NCBI GenBank assembly: GCA_004322045.1
Contig: SCRN01000002.1
Span: 35,330 to 99,329 of the forward strand
DNA length: 64,000 nucleotides
Source of the DNA: Paraburkholderia sp.
GTDB taxonomy: Bacteria; Pseudomonadota; Gammaproteobacteria; Burkholderiales; Burkholderiaceae
Direction of reading: 5' to 3'
In this document: positions 1 to 8,525 of the stretch, in pieces
Position numbering within the stretch: position 1 is the stretch's first letter
Layout: the number at the start of each line of letters is the position of its first letter
Notes under the pieces: generated by a model
The model's database searches: none
The model's input: the letters and a program-made list of their open reading frames with translations, nothing else
Told to the model about the DNA's origin: nothing
Made by a program: the position numbers and the translations under genes

Positions 1-82
1 CGCGTGGATCATCGGCCTCGCACAGCACGATACGCATGGGCGACGCGCGCGCCGCTTCGATGATGCGGTTCAGGGCTTTCAT
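1..82 (-). CDS. pta: Phosphate acetyltransferase, N-terminal fragment (runs off the window)
   Basis: The first 27 codons of a minus-strand gene are visible, reading MKALNRIIEAARA followed by an IVLCEADDPR-type stretch. This matches the start of the phosphotransacetylase (PTA_PTB) domain. It begins 13 bases after the xsc stop. Pta converts acetyl phosphate, the product of Xsc, to acetyl-CoA, and xsc-pta adjacency is a known arrangement in sulfonate degraders. The rest of the gene is outside the window, so full length and active-site residues cannot be checked. The ribosome site is weak (GCCGGC-like), which suggests translational coupling to xsc. Confidence 0.75.
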   Translation of the reverse strand, partial: MKALNRIIEAARASPMRIVLCEADDPR

Positions 83-95
83 GGTTGCCGGCGGA

Positions 96-1913
96 TCAGA
101 CGTAGTCCTTGTACTTGTCGAGCAGGCGCACCGGCTTGGACAAGGCGTCGCGACGGAAGGGATCGCCCAGTTCGCGCGTGCACATGATTTCGATGATCGT
201 CGTCTTGCCTTCGTTCATCTGCATGTCGATCGCGCGTTTGAGCGCCGGCCCCACGTCCTCCAACTGATCGACGACGATACCCTCCGCCCCCATTGCGCGA
301 GCAATTGCCGCGAAGCTTTGGTTGTCGAGCTCGCCCGCCACGAAGCGGCGGTTATAGAAATCGACTTGGTTCTTCTTCTCCGCACCCCATTGCCGGTTGT
401 GGAAAACCACGGCCGTCACGGGAATTCCATGGCGCACGCAGGTCATCGTTTCCATCAGGCTCATGCCCCACGCGCCGTCTCCCGCGTACGACACGGCAGG
501 GCGATGCGGCGCCGCCACTTTGGCGCCGATGATCGTCGGGAAGGCATAGCCGCAATTGCCCCAACTCATCGCCGCAAAGAAGCTGCGCGGCTTGTTAAAG
601 CGCAGGTAGCTGTTCGCGACCGAATTGATGTTGCCGATGTCGGTCGACACCATGACGTCCTCGGGCATCGCTTTCTCGAGCTCGCGCAGCACTTGTCGCG
701 GATGCAGATAGTGCCCACCGTTGAACGTGCGCTCGTGCTTTTGCTCCTCGATCATGTCGAGGCTGTAGGCGTCGAGCTCGTGCGTCCAGCTGTCGAGTTC
801 TTTTTCCCACGCCGCTTTCTCGGTGGCGATTTGGTCGGCGCGCTCGCTGCGCGTGGCGTCGCAGGCGAGTTCGCGATTGGCCAGCCTCTGCGTGAGCGCG
901 AGCGCCGAAGCCTTGGCGTCGCCGCAGATGCCTACCGAGATCTTCTTCACGAGGCCGAGCATCTTGTGGTCTGCGTCGATCTGAATGATCTTCGCCTCTT
1001 TCGGCCAATAGTCCATGCCGTGCTGGGGCAGGGTGCCGAACGGGCCGAGGCGCGAGCCGAGCGCAATCACCACATCCGCGCGCGAGAGCAGCTTCATGCC
1101 CGCTTTCGAGCCCTGATAGCCGAGCGGGCCGCACCAGAGCGGATGGTTCGCCGGGAATGAGTCGTTGTGCAGATAGCTGTTGACGACCGGCGCGCCCAAG
1201 CGCTCGGCCAGCGCCTTGCAAGCCTCGATCGCATCGGCCATGACCACGCCGCCGCCCGAGATGATGACCGGAAACTTGGCGCGTGCGATCAAGTCGGCCG
1301 CCTCGTTCAAGCTTTCGTCGCCGCCCGGGCCGCGATCGAGCTTGCGCGGCTGCGGGATCTCGACCTTGACCTTGCCGTAGAAGTAGTCGCGCGGGATGTT
1401 GAGCTGGGTCGGTCCCATCTCGGCCTGCGCGCGATCGAAGCAGCGCGCGGTGAATTCGGCCATGCGCGCCGGATGCGTGACATGGCCCTGGTACTTCGTG
1501 AATTCCTGAAACATCGGCAACTGATTCGCTTCTTGGAAGCCGCCCAGGCCAATGCCCATCGTCCCCGCTTCGGGCGTGACGATCACGACGGGGCTGTGCG
1601 CCCAATAGGCGGCCGCGATCGCGGTCACGCAATTGCTGATGCCGGGGCCGTTCTGGCCGATCACGACGCCGTGGCTGCCCGATACGCGGGCATAGCCGTC
1701 GGCCATATGGCCCGCGCCCTGCTCGTGCACGACGGGGATCAGGCGAATGCCGGCCGGCGCGAAGATATCCATCGCGTCCATGAACGCCGAGCCCATGATG
1801 CCGAACATGTCGGTCACGCCATTGGCCGCGAGCGTTTCGACGAACGCTTCGGAAGGGGTCATCTCTTGCGGGCCGCTGGCCGTCGCGCGTTTGGAAGTGG
1901 ATTGGTCGCTCAT
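96..1913 (-). CDS. xsc: Sulfoacetaldehyde acetyltransferase
   Basis: A 605-residue thiamine-diphosphate enzyme. Xsc converts sulfoacetaldehyde and phosphate to acetyl phosphate and sulfite in the cytoplasm. The N-terminal Pyr domain has the VHEQGAGHMADGYAR stretch, with the glutamate that activates the cofactor. The C-terminal PP domain has GDGAWGMSLMET followed about 27 residues later by FHN, the GDG-N motif. Length and sequence fit Xsc better than acetolactate synthase: MGSAFMDAMDIF, IPRDYFYG and NRQWGAEKKNQVDFY are Xsc-like. I chose the ATG at 1913 (MSDQS) because GGAGAC lies 5 bases before it; a longer start at 1940 lacks such a site. It lies upstream of pta and is divergent from the tauCAB-like genes, so a taurine-type substrate is the likely source. 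Confidence 0.93.
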   Translation of the reverse strand: MSDQSTSKRATASGPQEMTPSEAFVETLAANGVTDMFGIMGSAFMDAMDIFAPAGIRLIPVVHEQGAGHMADGYARVSGSHGVVIGQNGPGISNCVTAIAAAYWAHSPVVIVTPEAGTMGIGLGGFQEANQLPMFQEFTKYQGHVTHPARMAEFTARCFDRAQAEMGPTQLNIPRDYFYGKVKVEIPQPRKLDRGPGGDESLNEAADLIARAKFPVIISGGGVVMADAIEACKALAERLGAPVVNSYLHNDSFPANHPLWCGPLGYQGSKAGMKLLSRADVVIALGSRLGPFGTLPQHGMDYWPKEAKIIQIDADHKMLGLVKKISVGICGDAKASALALTQRLANRELACDATRSERADQIATEKAAWEKELDSWTHELDAYSLDMIEEQKHERTFNGGHYLHPRQVLRELEKAMPEDVMVSTDIGNINSVANSYLRFNKPRSFFAAMSWGNCGYAFPTIIGAKVAAPHRPAVSYAGDGAWGMSLMETMTCVRHGIPVTAVVFHNRQWGAEKKNQVDFYNRRFVAGELDNQSFAAIARAMGAEGIVVDQLEDVGPALKRAIDMQMNEGKTTIIEIMCTRELGDPFRRDALSKPVRLLDKYKDYV

Positions 1914-2075
1914 CAATGTCTCCGGTGCTCGGTTGAACAAAACGCTTGGTTTCCGATGCTATTCAGCGCTCCAGTCGGGTCAAGCCGTTCCGTCTGCCGA
2001 CGACGAATTTGGAATGGAATGAAATGATTCGTTTCAAAAGACGCGCGTTGCCGCATGCATCGCGCGCCCTGCGGC

Positions 2076-2480
2076 TCATGCGGGCTGCTTCGGGCGTTCT
2101 TTACGGAAGGCCCGTTTGACCGCGATCAGCCCATCGCGGAATTCGAACAAGTCGCAGCCTTCGGCTTCGATGCGCCAGCCGTCCTTGTGCGTGCCGGAAA
2201 ACACCCATTCGGACACGCCGCGCTCGCCGGCGACGTAATGCCGGCCGTGGCCCCAATGGGCGTCGGGGAAAGCGCTGAATACCGCTTCGAATGCGGCGCG
2301 CACGGCGTCGCGGCCGACGAAGCGGGTCCCATGCACATCGGGGCCAGCCGCGGCGTCAAAGACGCAGTCTTCGGTCATGAATCCCATCAGTGCGTTGGCG
2401 TCGTGGCGGTTGAACGCGTCGGAAAACGCGGCGAGCGTGTCGGCCGTCACGGCGCAAGGGGCGAGAGGCGTGTCTGTCAT
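2076..2480 (-). CDS. NTF2/SnoaL-like small protein
   Basis: A 134-residue protein with the cone-shaped NTF2/SnoaL fold pattern: a helical start with FSDAFNRHDANALMGFM, then TEDCVFDAAAGP, an FVGRDAVRAAF helix and strands ending in WRIEAEGCDLFEFRDGLI. Such proteins may be enzymes of the ketosteroid-isomerase fold or binding proteins, and the sequence does not tell which. The start at 2480 is preceded by AGGAGA. It points the same way as xsc, 162 bases away, and may be co-transcribed. A role in sulfonate metabolism, for example handling a labile aldehyde, is inferred only from position. Confidence 0.7.
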   Translation of the reverse strand: MTDTPLAPCAVTADTLAAFSDAFNRHDANALMGFMTEDCVFDAAAGPDVHGTRFVGRDAVRAAFEAVFSAFPDAHWGHGRHYVAGERGVSEWVFSGTHKDGWRIEAEGCDLFEFRDGLIAVKRAFRKERPKQPA

Positions 2481-2834
2481 GCATGTCTCCTGAACAATGA
2501 GCGGGCCGCGCCTCGCTGGAAGGCAAGCCGCGGCATGGTTTATCGACACGTTAATGGGCGTGCGAAGGGGCCGGTAGCGCCAGATTCCCGATTTCGCTTG
2601 GGCCAGAGTAGGGTGACTATGGATAGGCGGCGCGCTTGTGCGCTGGACCCATCGGATCCCTTCGCCTGGCACTACCGGCGCGCTTATTGATTGACAATGC
2701 TTGACTAAACGGGCGAGCTATCTCCTGTTTGGTCGTACGCGCATCGAGACACCGATGCGCTTGCTGCAGCGAGGTTGCGTGCCGGATTGCTGCGCGCACC
2801 GTGGGCGCCCGATGTAGAACCGAAGGAGACGGCA
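2481..2834. promoter_or_regulatory. Divergent promoter region between the xsc side and the tauCAB-like operon
   Basis: A 354-base gap with no convincing gene. It must carry promoters for both directions. Around 2691-2705 the pentamer TTGAC occurs twice, 10 bases start to start (TTGACAATGCTTGAC). Such a direct repeat is compatible with a MocR/TauR-type site or with a -35 element (TTGACA at 2691). No good -10 hexamer is visible at 17-base spacing, so this is tentative. Confidence 0.35.
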
Positions 2835-3695
2835 GTGAGAGCAAGAGCACTACCCGAACACGGCAAGACGATCAAACGGCCTGCCAGGCCGCCACGCGAG
2901 CCGCGCATCAAGCTTCGCCTCGCCCATGCGAGCATGAAATCGTATTGGCTGACAGCCGTCGTGCTGGCGGTAGCGGTCCTGCTATGGCAGGTGGTGTCGA
3001 TGGCGGGTGTGTTTCCCGCTTTCGCCCTGCCTTCGCCGGTGGCGGTATGGCGCGCTTTCGTCGACATCGTGCGAGAGGGTTACGGCGGGCAGTCGCTCCT
3101 CGGCGACATCCTGATCAGTTGCTTTCGCATCGTCATCGGTTTCGTCGGCGCGGTGGCGATCGGCGTGCCCGTGGGCCTCCTGATGTCGCGCAACAAGATC
3201 GTGAACGACATCATCGACCCGTTGCTGCAATTCGTGCGGCCGGTGCCGCCGCTCGCCTACATCCCGCTGCTCGTCGTCTGGTTCGGCATCGGCGAGTTGC
3301 CCAAGGCGGTTCTGATCCTCGTCGGCACGATTCCGGTCATCATCATCGGCACCATGTCCGGCGTCAAGAGCACGCCGCCGCTGCGCATCGCGGTCGCGCG
3401 CACGCTCGGCGCGACCAACGCGCAAATCTTCCGAAGAATCGTGCTGCCTTCGGCGTTGCCGGAGATTTTCACCGCCATGCGCGTCGGGATCGGCGTCGCC
3501 TGGACCTGTCTCGTCGCGGCCGAGCTGATCGCCGCCAGCAGTGGCTTGGGCTGGCTCGTGCAGTTCGCGGGGCAAGCGTTGCAAGTGAGTGTGGTCATCG
3601 TGGGCATCGTCATCATCGGGGTGATCGGCTATGCCATGGAATTGGTCATACGCAAAGTAGAGAACTGGGTCGTGCCTTGGCGCGGGCATGACTGA
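2835..3695 (+). CDS. ABC transporter permease, taurine/sulfonate type (TauC-like)
   Basis: A 286-residue inner-membrane permease of the SsuC/TauC family (BPD_transp_1). After a basic N-terminal segment of about 35 residues there is a membrane anchor (YWLTAVVLAVAVLLWQVV) and several more hydrophobic spans. The cytoplasmic EAA loop that contacts the ATPase is seen as ARTLGATNAQIFRRIVLPSA. The start is taken as GTG at 2835 because AAGGAGA lies 6 bases before it; an ATG at 2775 in the same frame has no such site. It is first in the order permease, binding protein, ATPase, with short gaps. Taurine is the best substrate guess, from xsc. Confidence 0.85.
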   Translation: MRARALPEHGKTIKRPARPPREPRIKLRLAHASMKSYWLTAVVLAVAVLLWQVVSMAGVFPAFALPSPVAVWRAFVDIVREGYGGQSLLGDILISCFRIVIGFVGAVAIGVPVGLLMSRNKIVNDIIDPLLQFVRPVPPLAYIPLLVVWFGIGELPKAVLILVGTIPVIIIGTMSGVKSTPPLRIAVARTLGATNAQIFRRIVLPSALPEIFTAMRVGIGVAWTCLVAAELIAASSGLGWLVQFAGQALQVSVVIVGIVIIGVIGYAMELVIRKVENWVVPWRGHD

Positions 3696-3719
3696 TTCCA
3701 CTCATCGAGGAGACGAAAC

Positions 3720-4739
3720 ATGAAAACGAAACACGGGTTGGGAGCGGTTGCCGCGGTGTTGCTGGCCGCCGGCTATTTGGCGGGCGGCGTGGCTTACGCG
3801 CAGAGCAAGCCCGAGGTCGTTATCGGCTATGAAGACAACGGCGCCGATCCATACATGGTGTCGATGGCCGAGCATTTATTCGAACGGCATATGAACGCCG
3901 ACGTGCAGTACAAGCTTTTCAGTTCCGGCCCGGCGGCCATGAGCGCGCTGGCGTCCAACAGCTTGACGTTCATGTGCGGCATCGGCATTCCACCGCTCGT
4001 GACGGCGATCGCGCAAGGTTTGCCGATGGCGATCGTCTACAACCAGGAGCGCTACACCGACGCGGCCGGCATCGTGGTCAAGCCCGAAAGCGGAATTCAC
4101 GATGTGGCGGGCCTGGCGGGCAAGAAGATCGCGATCGTCGCCGGCTCGCAGGCGTCGTTCGAATTGGCGACCTTTCTCGCCCAAGCGCACGTGCCGTATT
4201 CGGCCGTGACGCAAATCAACATGGCGCCGCCGCAAATGCGCACGTCTTGGGTGACGGGCGCGATCGATGCGGCCATCGTGTGGGACCCGGTGTTTAGCGC
4301 ATTGCGCGCGGCTGGCGGAAAGGCGATCAAGACCGACGGCGATCTGCCGCGGGAGGCGTCGAGCTATAACGTCTGCATCTCCAATGCCGAGTGGGCCAAG
4401 GCCCATCCCGAGTTGACGGCCGGTTTCGTCGCGGCGCTCGACGAAGGCTATCAAGTGACGATGACGCATCGCGATCGGGCGCTCGCCGAGATGGCGCGGC
4501 AAACGGGTGTGACCGTTGCAGTCGCGCAAAGCGAATTGGCCGGCTATGAGCTTTTTTCCGGTGCGGATCAGACCACGGCGAAAGTCATGGGGTCCGGCGC
4601 GGGCGTGAAGACTTCGGCCACGTACCAAACCTTGGTCAACACCGCGAAGGTGCTCAACACGATCGGCCGCATTCAGTCCGTGCCGGCCACCTTCGATGCG
4701 AACGTTGCACCGCAGTATTCGCAATCGCTTGCCCATTGA
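3720..4739 (+). CDS. ABC transporter substrate-binding protein, taurine/sulfonate type (TauA-like)
   Basis: A 339-residue periplasmic binding protein of the NMT1/SsuA-TauA family. It has an N-terminal signal peptide ending near GVAYA-QSK. It continues with VVIGYEDNGADPYMVSMAE, then AALASNSLTF-type and GAIDAAIVWDP stretches typical of this family, where the latter lies close to the ligand cleft. It would deliver the substrate to the permease encoded 24 bases upstream. An AGGAGAC site precedes the ATG. Ligand specificity (taurine, another alkanesulfonate, or nitrate-like) cannot be read from sequence alone; the neighbouring xsc favours taurine. Confidence 0.85.
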   Translation: MKTKHGLGAVAAVLLAAGYLAGGVAYAQSKPEVVIGYEDNGADPYMVSMAEHLFERHMNADVQYKLFSSGPAAMSALASNSLTFMCGIGIPPLVTAIAQGLPMAIVYNQERYTDAAGIVVKPESGIHDVAGLAGKKIAIVAGSQASFELATFLAQAHVPYSAVTQINMAPPQMRTSWVTGAIDAAIVWDPVFSALRAAGGKAIKTDGDLPREASSYNVCISNAEWAKAHPELTAGFVAALDEGYQVTMTHRDRALAEMARQTGVTVAVAQSELAGYELFSGADQTTAKVMGSGAGVKTSATYQTLVNTAKVLNTIGRIQSVPATFDANVAPQYSQSLAH

Positions 4740-4767
4740 GGGCGATACAGCGCTGTAGGAGACCGAC

Positions 4768-5505
4768 GTGAACATCGTCATCGATTCGCTATACAAGACG
4801 TTCGGCGCAACCTCGGCGCTCGAGAACATCAATCTGCACTTTCAGGGCGGCGAATTCGTCACCGTGCTCGGCGCCTCGGGCTGCGGCAAGACGACTTTGC
4901 TGCATTTGCTTGCCGGGCTCACGTCGCCTTCGAGCGGCAACATCTACATCGACGGCGAGGCCAAGAGCGCACCCGGGGCCGACCGCGTCGTCGTCTTCCA
5001 GCAGGCCGGATTGCTGCCCTGGCTGAGCGTGGAGGAGAACATCGAGTTCGGCCTTTCCTTGCACGGCGTGCCGAAGGCGCAACGCCGGCAGGCTTCGGCC
5101 GAGATCTTGCGCACGATCGGCCTCGAAGCGTTCGGGCGCCACAAGACCTACGAGCTATCGGGCGGCATGCAGCAGCGCGTGGCGATCGCCCGTGCGCTCG
5201 TCATGAAGCCCAAGGTCTTGCTGATGGACGAACCGTTCGGCGCGTTGGACGCGCAAACGCGCACGGCCATGCAAAGGTTCCTGACAGAGCTATGGGAGCA
5301 ATTGCATTGCACGATCGTGTTCATCACGCATGACATCGACGAAGCGGTCTTTCTCGGCACGCGCCTCGTGGTGTTGTCGTCGCGACCGGGGCGCGTCGCG
5401 CTCGACGTGCCGATCGAGTTGGATCGGCCGCGCACGCCGCAAACCGCGTTCGAGCCGCATTTCCTCGCGCTTAAAAAACGGGCGATGGACATCTTGGCGC
5501 ATTGA
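4768..5505 (+). CDS. ABC transporter ATP-binding protein, taurine/sulfonate type (TauB-like)
   Basis: A 245-residue ABC ATPase that powers the importer. Walker A is GASGCGKTT (about residues 35-43), the signature is LSGGMQQRVAIARAL, and Walker B is LLMDEPFGALD, followed by the switch histidine in ITHDIDEAVFLG. This DEPFGALD plus DIDEA combination is typical of the SsuB/TauB/NrtD subgroup. The GTG start at 4768 is preceded by TAGGAG. It is the last gene of the operon and converges with the iclR-type gene. Confidence 0.88.
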   Translation: MNIVIDSLYKTFGATSALENINLHFQGGEFVTVLGASGCGKTTLLHLLAGLTSPSSGNIYIDGEAKSAPGADRVVVFQQAGLLPWLSVEENIEFGLSLHGVPKAQRRQASAEILRTIGLEAFGRHKTYELSGGMQQRVAIARALVMKPKVLLMDEPFGALDAQTRTAMQRFLTELWEQLHCTIVFITHDIDEAVFLGTRLVVLSSRPGRVALDVPIELDRPRTPQTAFEPHFLALKKRAMDILAH

Positions 5506-5530
5506 CCGGCAATGCGGGGATGTAGCGCGT

Positions 5531-5548
5531 AGGCTCGATGCCGAGCCT
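5531..5548. terminator. Stem-loop between convergent tauB-like and iclR-type genes
   Basis: A 7-base stem AGGCTCG / CGAGCCT closes a 4-base loop. It lies 26 bases after the tauB-like stop. A second 7-base stem (GAGCCGC / GCGGCTC) overlaps the iclR stop at about 5601-5619. Neither has a clear T run, so intrinsic termination is only possible. Confidence 0.4.
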
Positions 5549-5560
5549 CGTACAGGCTGT

Positions 5561-5583
5561 GTCTTCGTCTTCGTCTTCGTCTT
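5561..5583 (+). repeat. GTCTTC hexamer tandem repeat
   Basis: Three perfect copies of GTCTTC plus a partial fourth lie in the 101-base gap between two convergent genes. It is non-coding as far as can be seen and could vary in copy number by slippage. Confidence 0.7.
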
Positions 5584-5606
5584 TGCCTGTACTTACGTAT
5601 GAGCCG

Positions 5607-6419
5607 CTAAGCGCGGCTCGCATGCAGCAGCGGTGCGAGGCCGCTGGCGGCTTGCTTCATCTGCGGCACGGCTTTGAGCAGATCGTCGAGCGTTGCGCGC
5701 GCGGTCGGCGCATGAACGGCGAGCGATGCCAGCACATGGCCATCGTCCGCATCTCTCACGGGCACTGCGACCGCCACCATGCCGCGCACGAACTCCTCGT
5801 TGTCGATGCCGACGCCGCGTGCGCCGAGGCGATCGAGTTCGGCGGCGAGCGTTTTCGGGTCGGTGAGCGTGCGGTGCGTCATCTTCTTGAGGGTCATGCG
5901 CGCGAGCATGGCATTGCGCTCGAGCAGCGTCATTTGCGAAAGAAACAGCTTGCCGCTCGCCGTGCAATGCAACGGCACGCGCATGCCGGGGCGCATTTCG
6001 AGCCGTAGCGGTTCGGTGGTTTCGACGCGCTCGACGTACAGCACCGCGTCGTTATCGAGCGCGGTGAGATTGCAGGTTTCGCCGAGCACCTCGACGAGCG
6101 CGCGCAGCACTGCGCGGCAGCCACGGGTGAAGGTGTTGTTCGACAGCGTCGCCAACGCGAACTGCGCCGCGCGCGGACCGAGCGCGATCGCGCGATCGTG
6201 GCCGCGCGAATCGGGCATGTGCATGACGTAGCCGCGCGACTCCAAGGCTTCGATCATCCGCAACAACGTGGCCTTCGGGATGTGCAGGCGCGCGGACAGT
6301 TGCGACAGCGTATAGGGCTGTCCCGCGGCCGCCAGCGCTTCGAGCACGGCAAGCGCGCGCAGCACGCGCGCCTCGTCGGCGGGTGTGGCGTCGGATGATA
6401 GGGAGGCGATGTCGGACAT
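5607..6419 (-). CDS. IclR-family transcriptional regulator
   Basis: A 270-residue regulator. The N-terminal winged helix covers about residues 17-75 (VLRALAVLEAL, YTLSQLSARLHIPKATLLRMIEALESRGYV). The C-terminal IclR effector domain has LHCTASGKLFLSQM and the GVGIDNEEFVRGMVAVAVPV strand. IclR proteins bind small organic acids and usually control adjacent catabolic genes. It is divergent from the FAD oxidoreductase gene and convergent with tauB-like, so the FAD oxidoreductase and permease genes are the likely targets. Which ligand it senses is unknown. Confidence 0.88.
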   Translation of the reverse strand: MSDIASLSSDATPADEARVLRALAVLEALAAAGQPYTLSQLSARLHIPKATLLRMIEALESRGYVMHMPDSRGHDRAIALGPRAAQFALATLSNNTFTRGCRAVLRALVEVLGETCNLTALDNDAVLYVERVETTEPLRLEMRPGMRVPLHCTASGKLFLSQMTLLERNAMLARMTLKKMTHRTLTDPKTLAAELDRLGARGVGIDNEEFVRGMVAVAVPVRDADDGHVLASLAVHAPTARATLDDLLKAVPQMKQAASGLAPLLHASRA

Positions 6420-6744
6420 ACGTCTCGGTTCGTCGAGGGCGACGAGATAAATGAACCGTTTTGTACCACTTCATAGCGTGCGGCATGAAATTGCGGCTGC
6501 CTATGCTGGTTTATGCCGATATGGCACGTGATCCGTTCGACGATGACGATCGTGTGCCTCGTCTAGCCGGCACCATGTGGAGTGGAGCCCTCGGGGGAGC
6601 CCGCGCCCGGCGCCCCTGGTCCAAGCGAATCTGCGTCACTGGTTCTACCTGCGCGAAATTGGCCTACCTACACTTTCTTCGACGGATCGCCGCATCGAAA
6701 GCGTTGCGCGCGAACGAGTGGAAAGAACGATCAGGAGACAGATC
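6420..6744. promoter_or_regulatory. Divergent control region between the iclR-type gene and the FAD oxidoreductase operon
   Basis: A 325-base gap without a convincing gene. Just upstream of the regulator, ATGAA (6451-6455) and TTCAT (6470-6474) form an inverted repeat with 14 bases between. This lies where an autoregulatory IclR operator would be expected. I see no clear sigma-70 hexamer pair for the rightward operon. Confidence 0.3.
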
Positions 6745-6879
6745 ATGGGCAACAGGCATTTCGCAGGGCTTGAAGGCGCGGCAAGCCTGCCCGGCGCGAA
6801 CGATCACGAAGGCGGCCCGAGCGCTGCGGCCGCGCACGCGAAGCGGGCGCCAGCGCGCGTCGCACGCGTCAATCCTTAG
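6745..6879 (+). CDS. Small 44-residue protein or leader upstream of the FAD oxidoreductase
   Basis: A short ORF starting MGNRHFAGLEGA, rich in Ala, Gly, Arg and His, with no membrane segment. An AGGAGA site lies 9 bases before the ATG, and it ends 11 bases before the next start, so it would be translationally linked to the oxidoreductase. Taurine dehydrogenases of the TauXY type have a small partner subunit, but I cannot show that this peptide is one. It may equally be a leader or a chance ORF with a ribosome site. Confidence 0.4.
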   Translation: MGNRHFAGLEGAASLPGANDHEGGPSAAAAHAKRAPARVARVNP

Positions 6880-6890
6880 GAGTCCTAATC

Positions 6891-8306
6891 ATGGAATACA
6901 GCTCAGTCGAGCGGGCGGCGAGCGGCTTTACCCCGGACGCGGCGAGCGACCGGCGCTACGATCCGAAGTACGATCCGCTGGTGTCTCCGGGCCCTGGGCA
7001 CGGCAAGGACTATGCGCCAACGTACTGGGTCGCGACCGCCGGCACGCCGCCGGCCGACGATGGCCCGATCGTCAAAGACATCGACGTCGATGTCGCGATC
7101 ATCGGTGGCGGCTATACCGGGCTGGCGACGGCGTTGTGCCTGGCGCGCGAGCACGGCATCAAGGCCGTCGTGCTCGAAGCCAATCGCACGAGCTGGGGCT
7201 GCAGCAGCCGCAACGGCGGCCAGGCGCAAAACGCATCGGGCCGCCTGTCGCGCTCGCAGTGGATCGAGCGCTGGGGCAAAGGGATCGCGCTCAAGATGCA
7301 TGAGGAGATCCTCGAAGGCTTCGAGCACTTCAAGTCGTTCGTGGCCGAGATCGATTGCGATCCGCAACCGGGCGGGCACTTTCTCATCGCACATCGTCCC
7401 CGCATGATGGAAAAGCTCGCCGCCGAAGCGAAAGTCTGGAAGGACGTGTTCGGTTACCCGTCGGAGTTGCTGAGCGCGCAAACCTTCCGCCGCGAATTCA
7501 TCGACGATCACGAGGCGGCCGGCGCACTGCACGAGCCCGAAGGGATCGGCATTCATGCGCTCAAGCTCGCGTTCGGGTACCTGCGGCTTGCGCGAGAGGC
7601 GGGAGCCCGCGTGCATACGAGCAGCCCCGTGACTGGTTGGGAGACGATCGGCGGCGTGCATCATCTGCATACGCCGGGCGGCGTGGTGCGCGCCCGTTCG
7701 GTGGGCATTGCAACGGGCGCGTATACGGCGCAGACGTTGCACCCGGCGCTGCGCAGCAAGGTGATGCCGATTCTGTCGAATTCGATGGTCACGCGCGTGC
7801 TGACCGACACCGAAATCGCCGCGTGCAACTTTCGCACGACGCAGGTGCTGACCGATACGCGCACGCTGCGGTTCTACTACCGCTTTCTGCCGGATCGGCG
7901 CTTGCAGATCGGCAGTCGCAGCGCGATCACGGGCGAGGACGCGCCGAACCCGCGCCATCTGGATCTGCTCAAGGATGGCATGGCGCGCAAGTTTCCGGCG
8001 TTGCGCGGCGTCGATATCGACTATTCGTGGTGGGGCTGGGTGGACGTGAGCCATGACATGATGCCGCGCGTGTGTCAGCCCGATCCGAAGCAGTCGGTCT
8101 ACTATGCGCTCGGCTACGGCGGCAACGGCGTGTCGTATTCGCAGCAAGCCGGGCGGAGGCTGGCCGAGCGCATCGCAGGCAAGAGCGCGCACCAGACGCT
8201 GCCGATTTTCACGAGCCCGCTTCCGGGCCACCCGTTTGCGCCGTTCCGCAGAATCGGCCAGCGCATGCTCTATTTTCAATACTTCAGGCGCGACGAGCGG
8301 GCGTAA
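6891..8306 (+). CDS. FAD-dependent amine oxidoreductase (taurine dehydrogenase large-subunit-like)
   Basis: A 471-residue DAO-family flavoprotein. The dinucleotide-binding motif is IIGGGYTGLATALCLA (near residue 70), followed by VVLEANRTSWGCSSRNGGQ, which is characteristic of the PuuB/TauY/DadA-like group. The C-terminal flavin-closing stretch is ALGYGGNGVSYSQQAG. Members oxidise primary amines or amino acids to aldehydes or oxo acids. With xsc next door, oxidation of taurine to sulfoacetaldehyde and ammonia is the simplest role (TauY-like). Gamma-glutamylputrescine oxidase is the main alternative by sequence. No taurine:pyruvate aminotransferase gene is seen in the window, which supports a dehydrogenase route. 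Confidence 0.75.
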   Translation: MEYSSVERAASGFTPDAASDRRYDPKYDPLVSPGPGHGKDYAPTYWVATAGTPPADDGPIVKDIDVDVAIIGGGYTGLATALCLAREHGIKAVVLEANRTSWGCSSRNGGQAQNASGRLSRSQWIERWGKGIALKMHEEILEGFEHFKSFVAEIDCDPQPGGHFLIAHRPRMMEKLAAEAKVWKDVFGYPSELLSAQTFRREFIDDHEAAGALHEPEGIGIHALKLAFGYLRLAREAGARVHTSSPVTGWETIGGVHHLHTPGGVVRARSVGIATGAYTAQTLHPALRSKVMPILSNSMVTRVLTDTEIAACNFRTTQVLTDTRTLRFYYRFLPDRRLQIGSRSAITGEDAPNPRHLDLLKDGMARKFPALRGVDIDYSWWGWVDVSHDMMPRVCQPDPKQSVYYALGYGGNGVSYSQQAGRRLAERIAGKSAHQTLPIFTSPLPGHPFAPFRRIGQRMLYFQYFRRDERA

Positions 8307-8343
8307 ACCACGCGCGGCGCTCGCCGCGATCGCCGTCATGCAC

Positions 8344-8366
8344 GCCCGGCCGGTGGCAGGCCGGGC
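8344..8366. terminator. Strong GC hairpin after the FAD oxidoreductase gene
   Basis: Perfect 8-base arms GCCCGGCC / GGCCGGGC enclose a 7-base loop, 38 bases past the stop codon. There is no T run. It may protect the 3' end of the mRNA or attenuate read-through into the permease gene, whose start is 160 bases further on. Confidence 0.5.
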
Positions 8367-8525
8367 ATCGCATCGCCTATTACAACAGCAATAAAACCCA
8401 TCCATGCGGCGGGGCACGCACGCACGCCTTTGCTCGTGCGTTCGAAGGCACTCGCCATTGCCCCGGCAATTGCTCATTGGCATTTTCGCCTCGACAGCGG
8501 TTAAATCACTAGATAGGGAGAAGAC

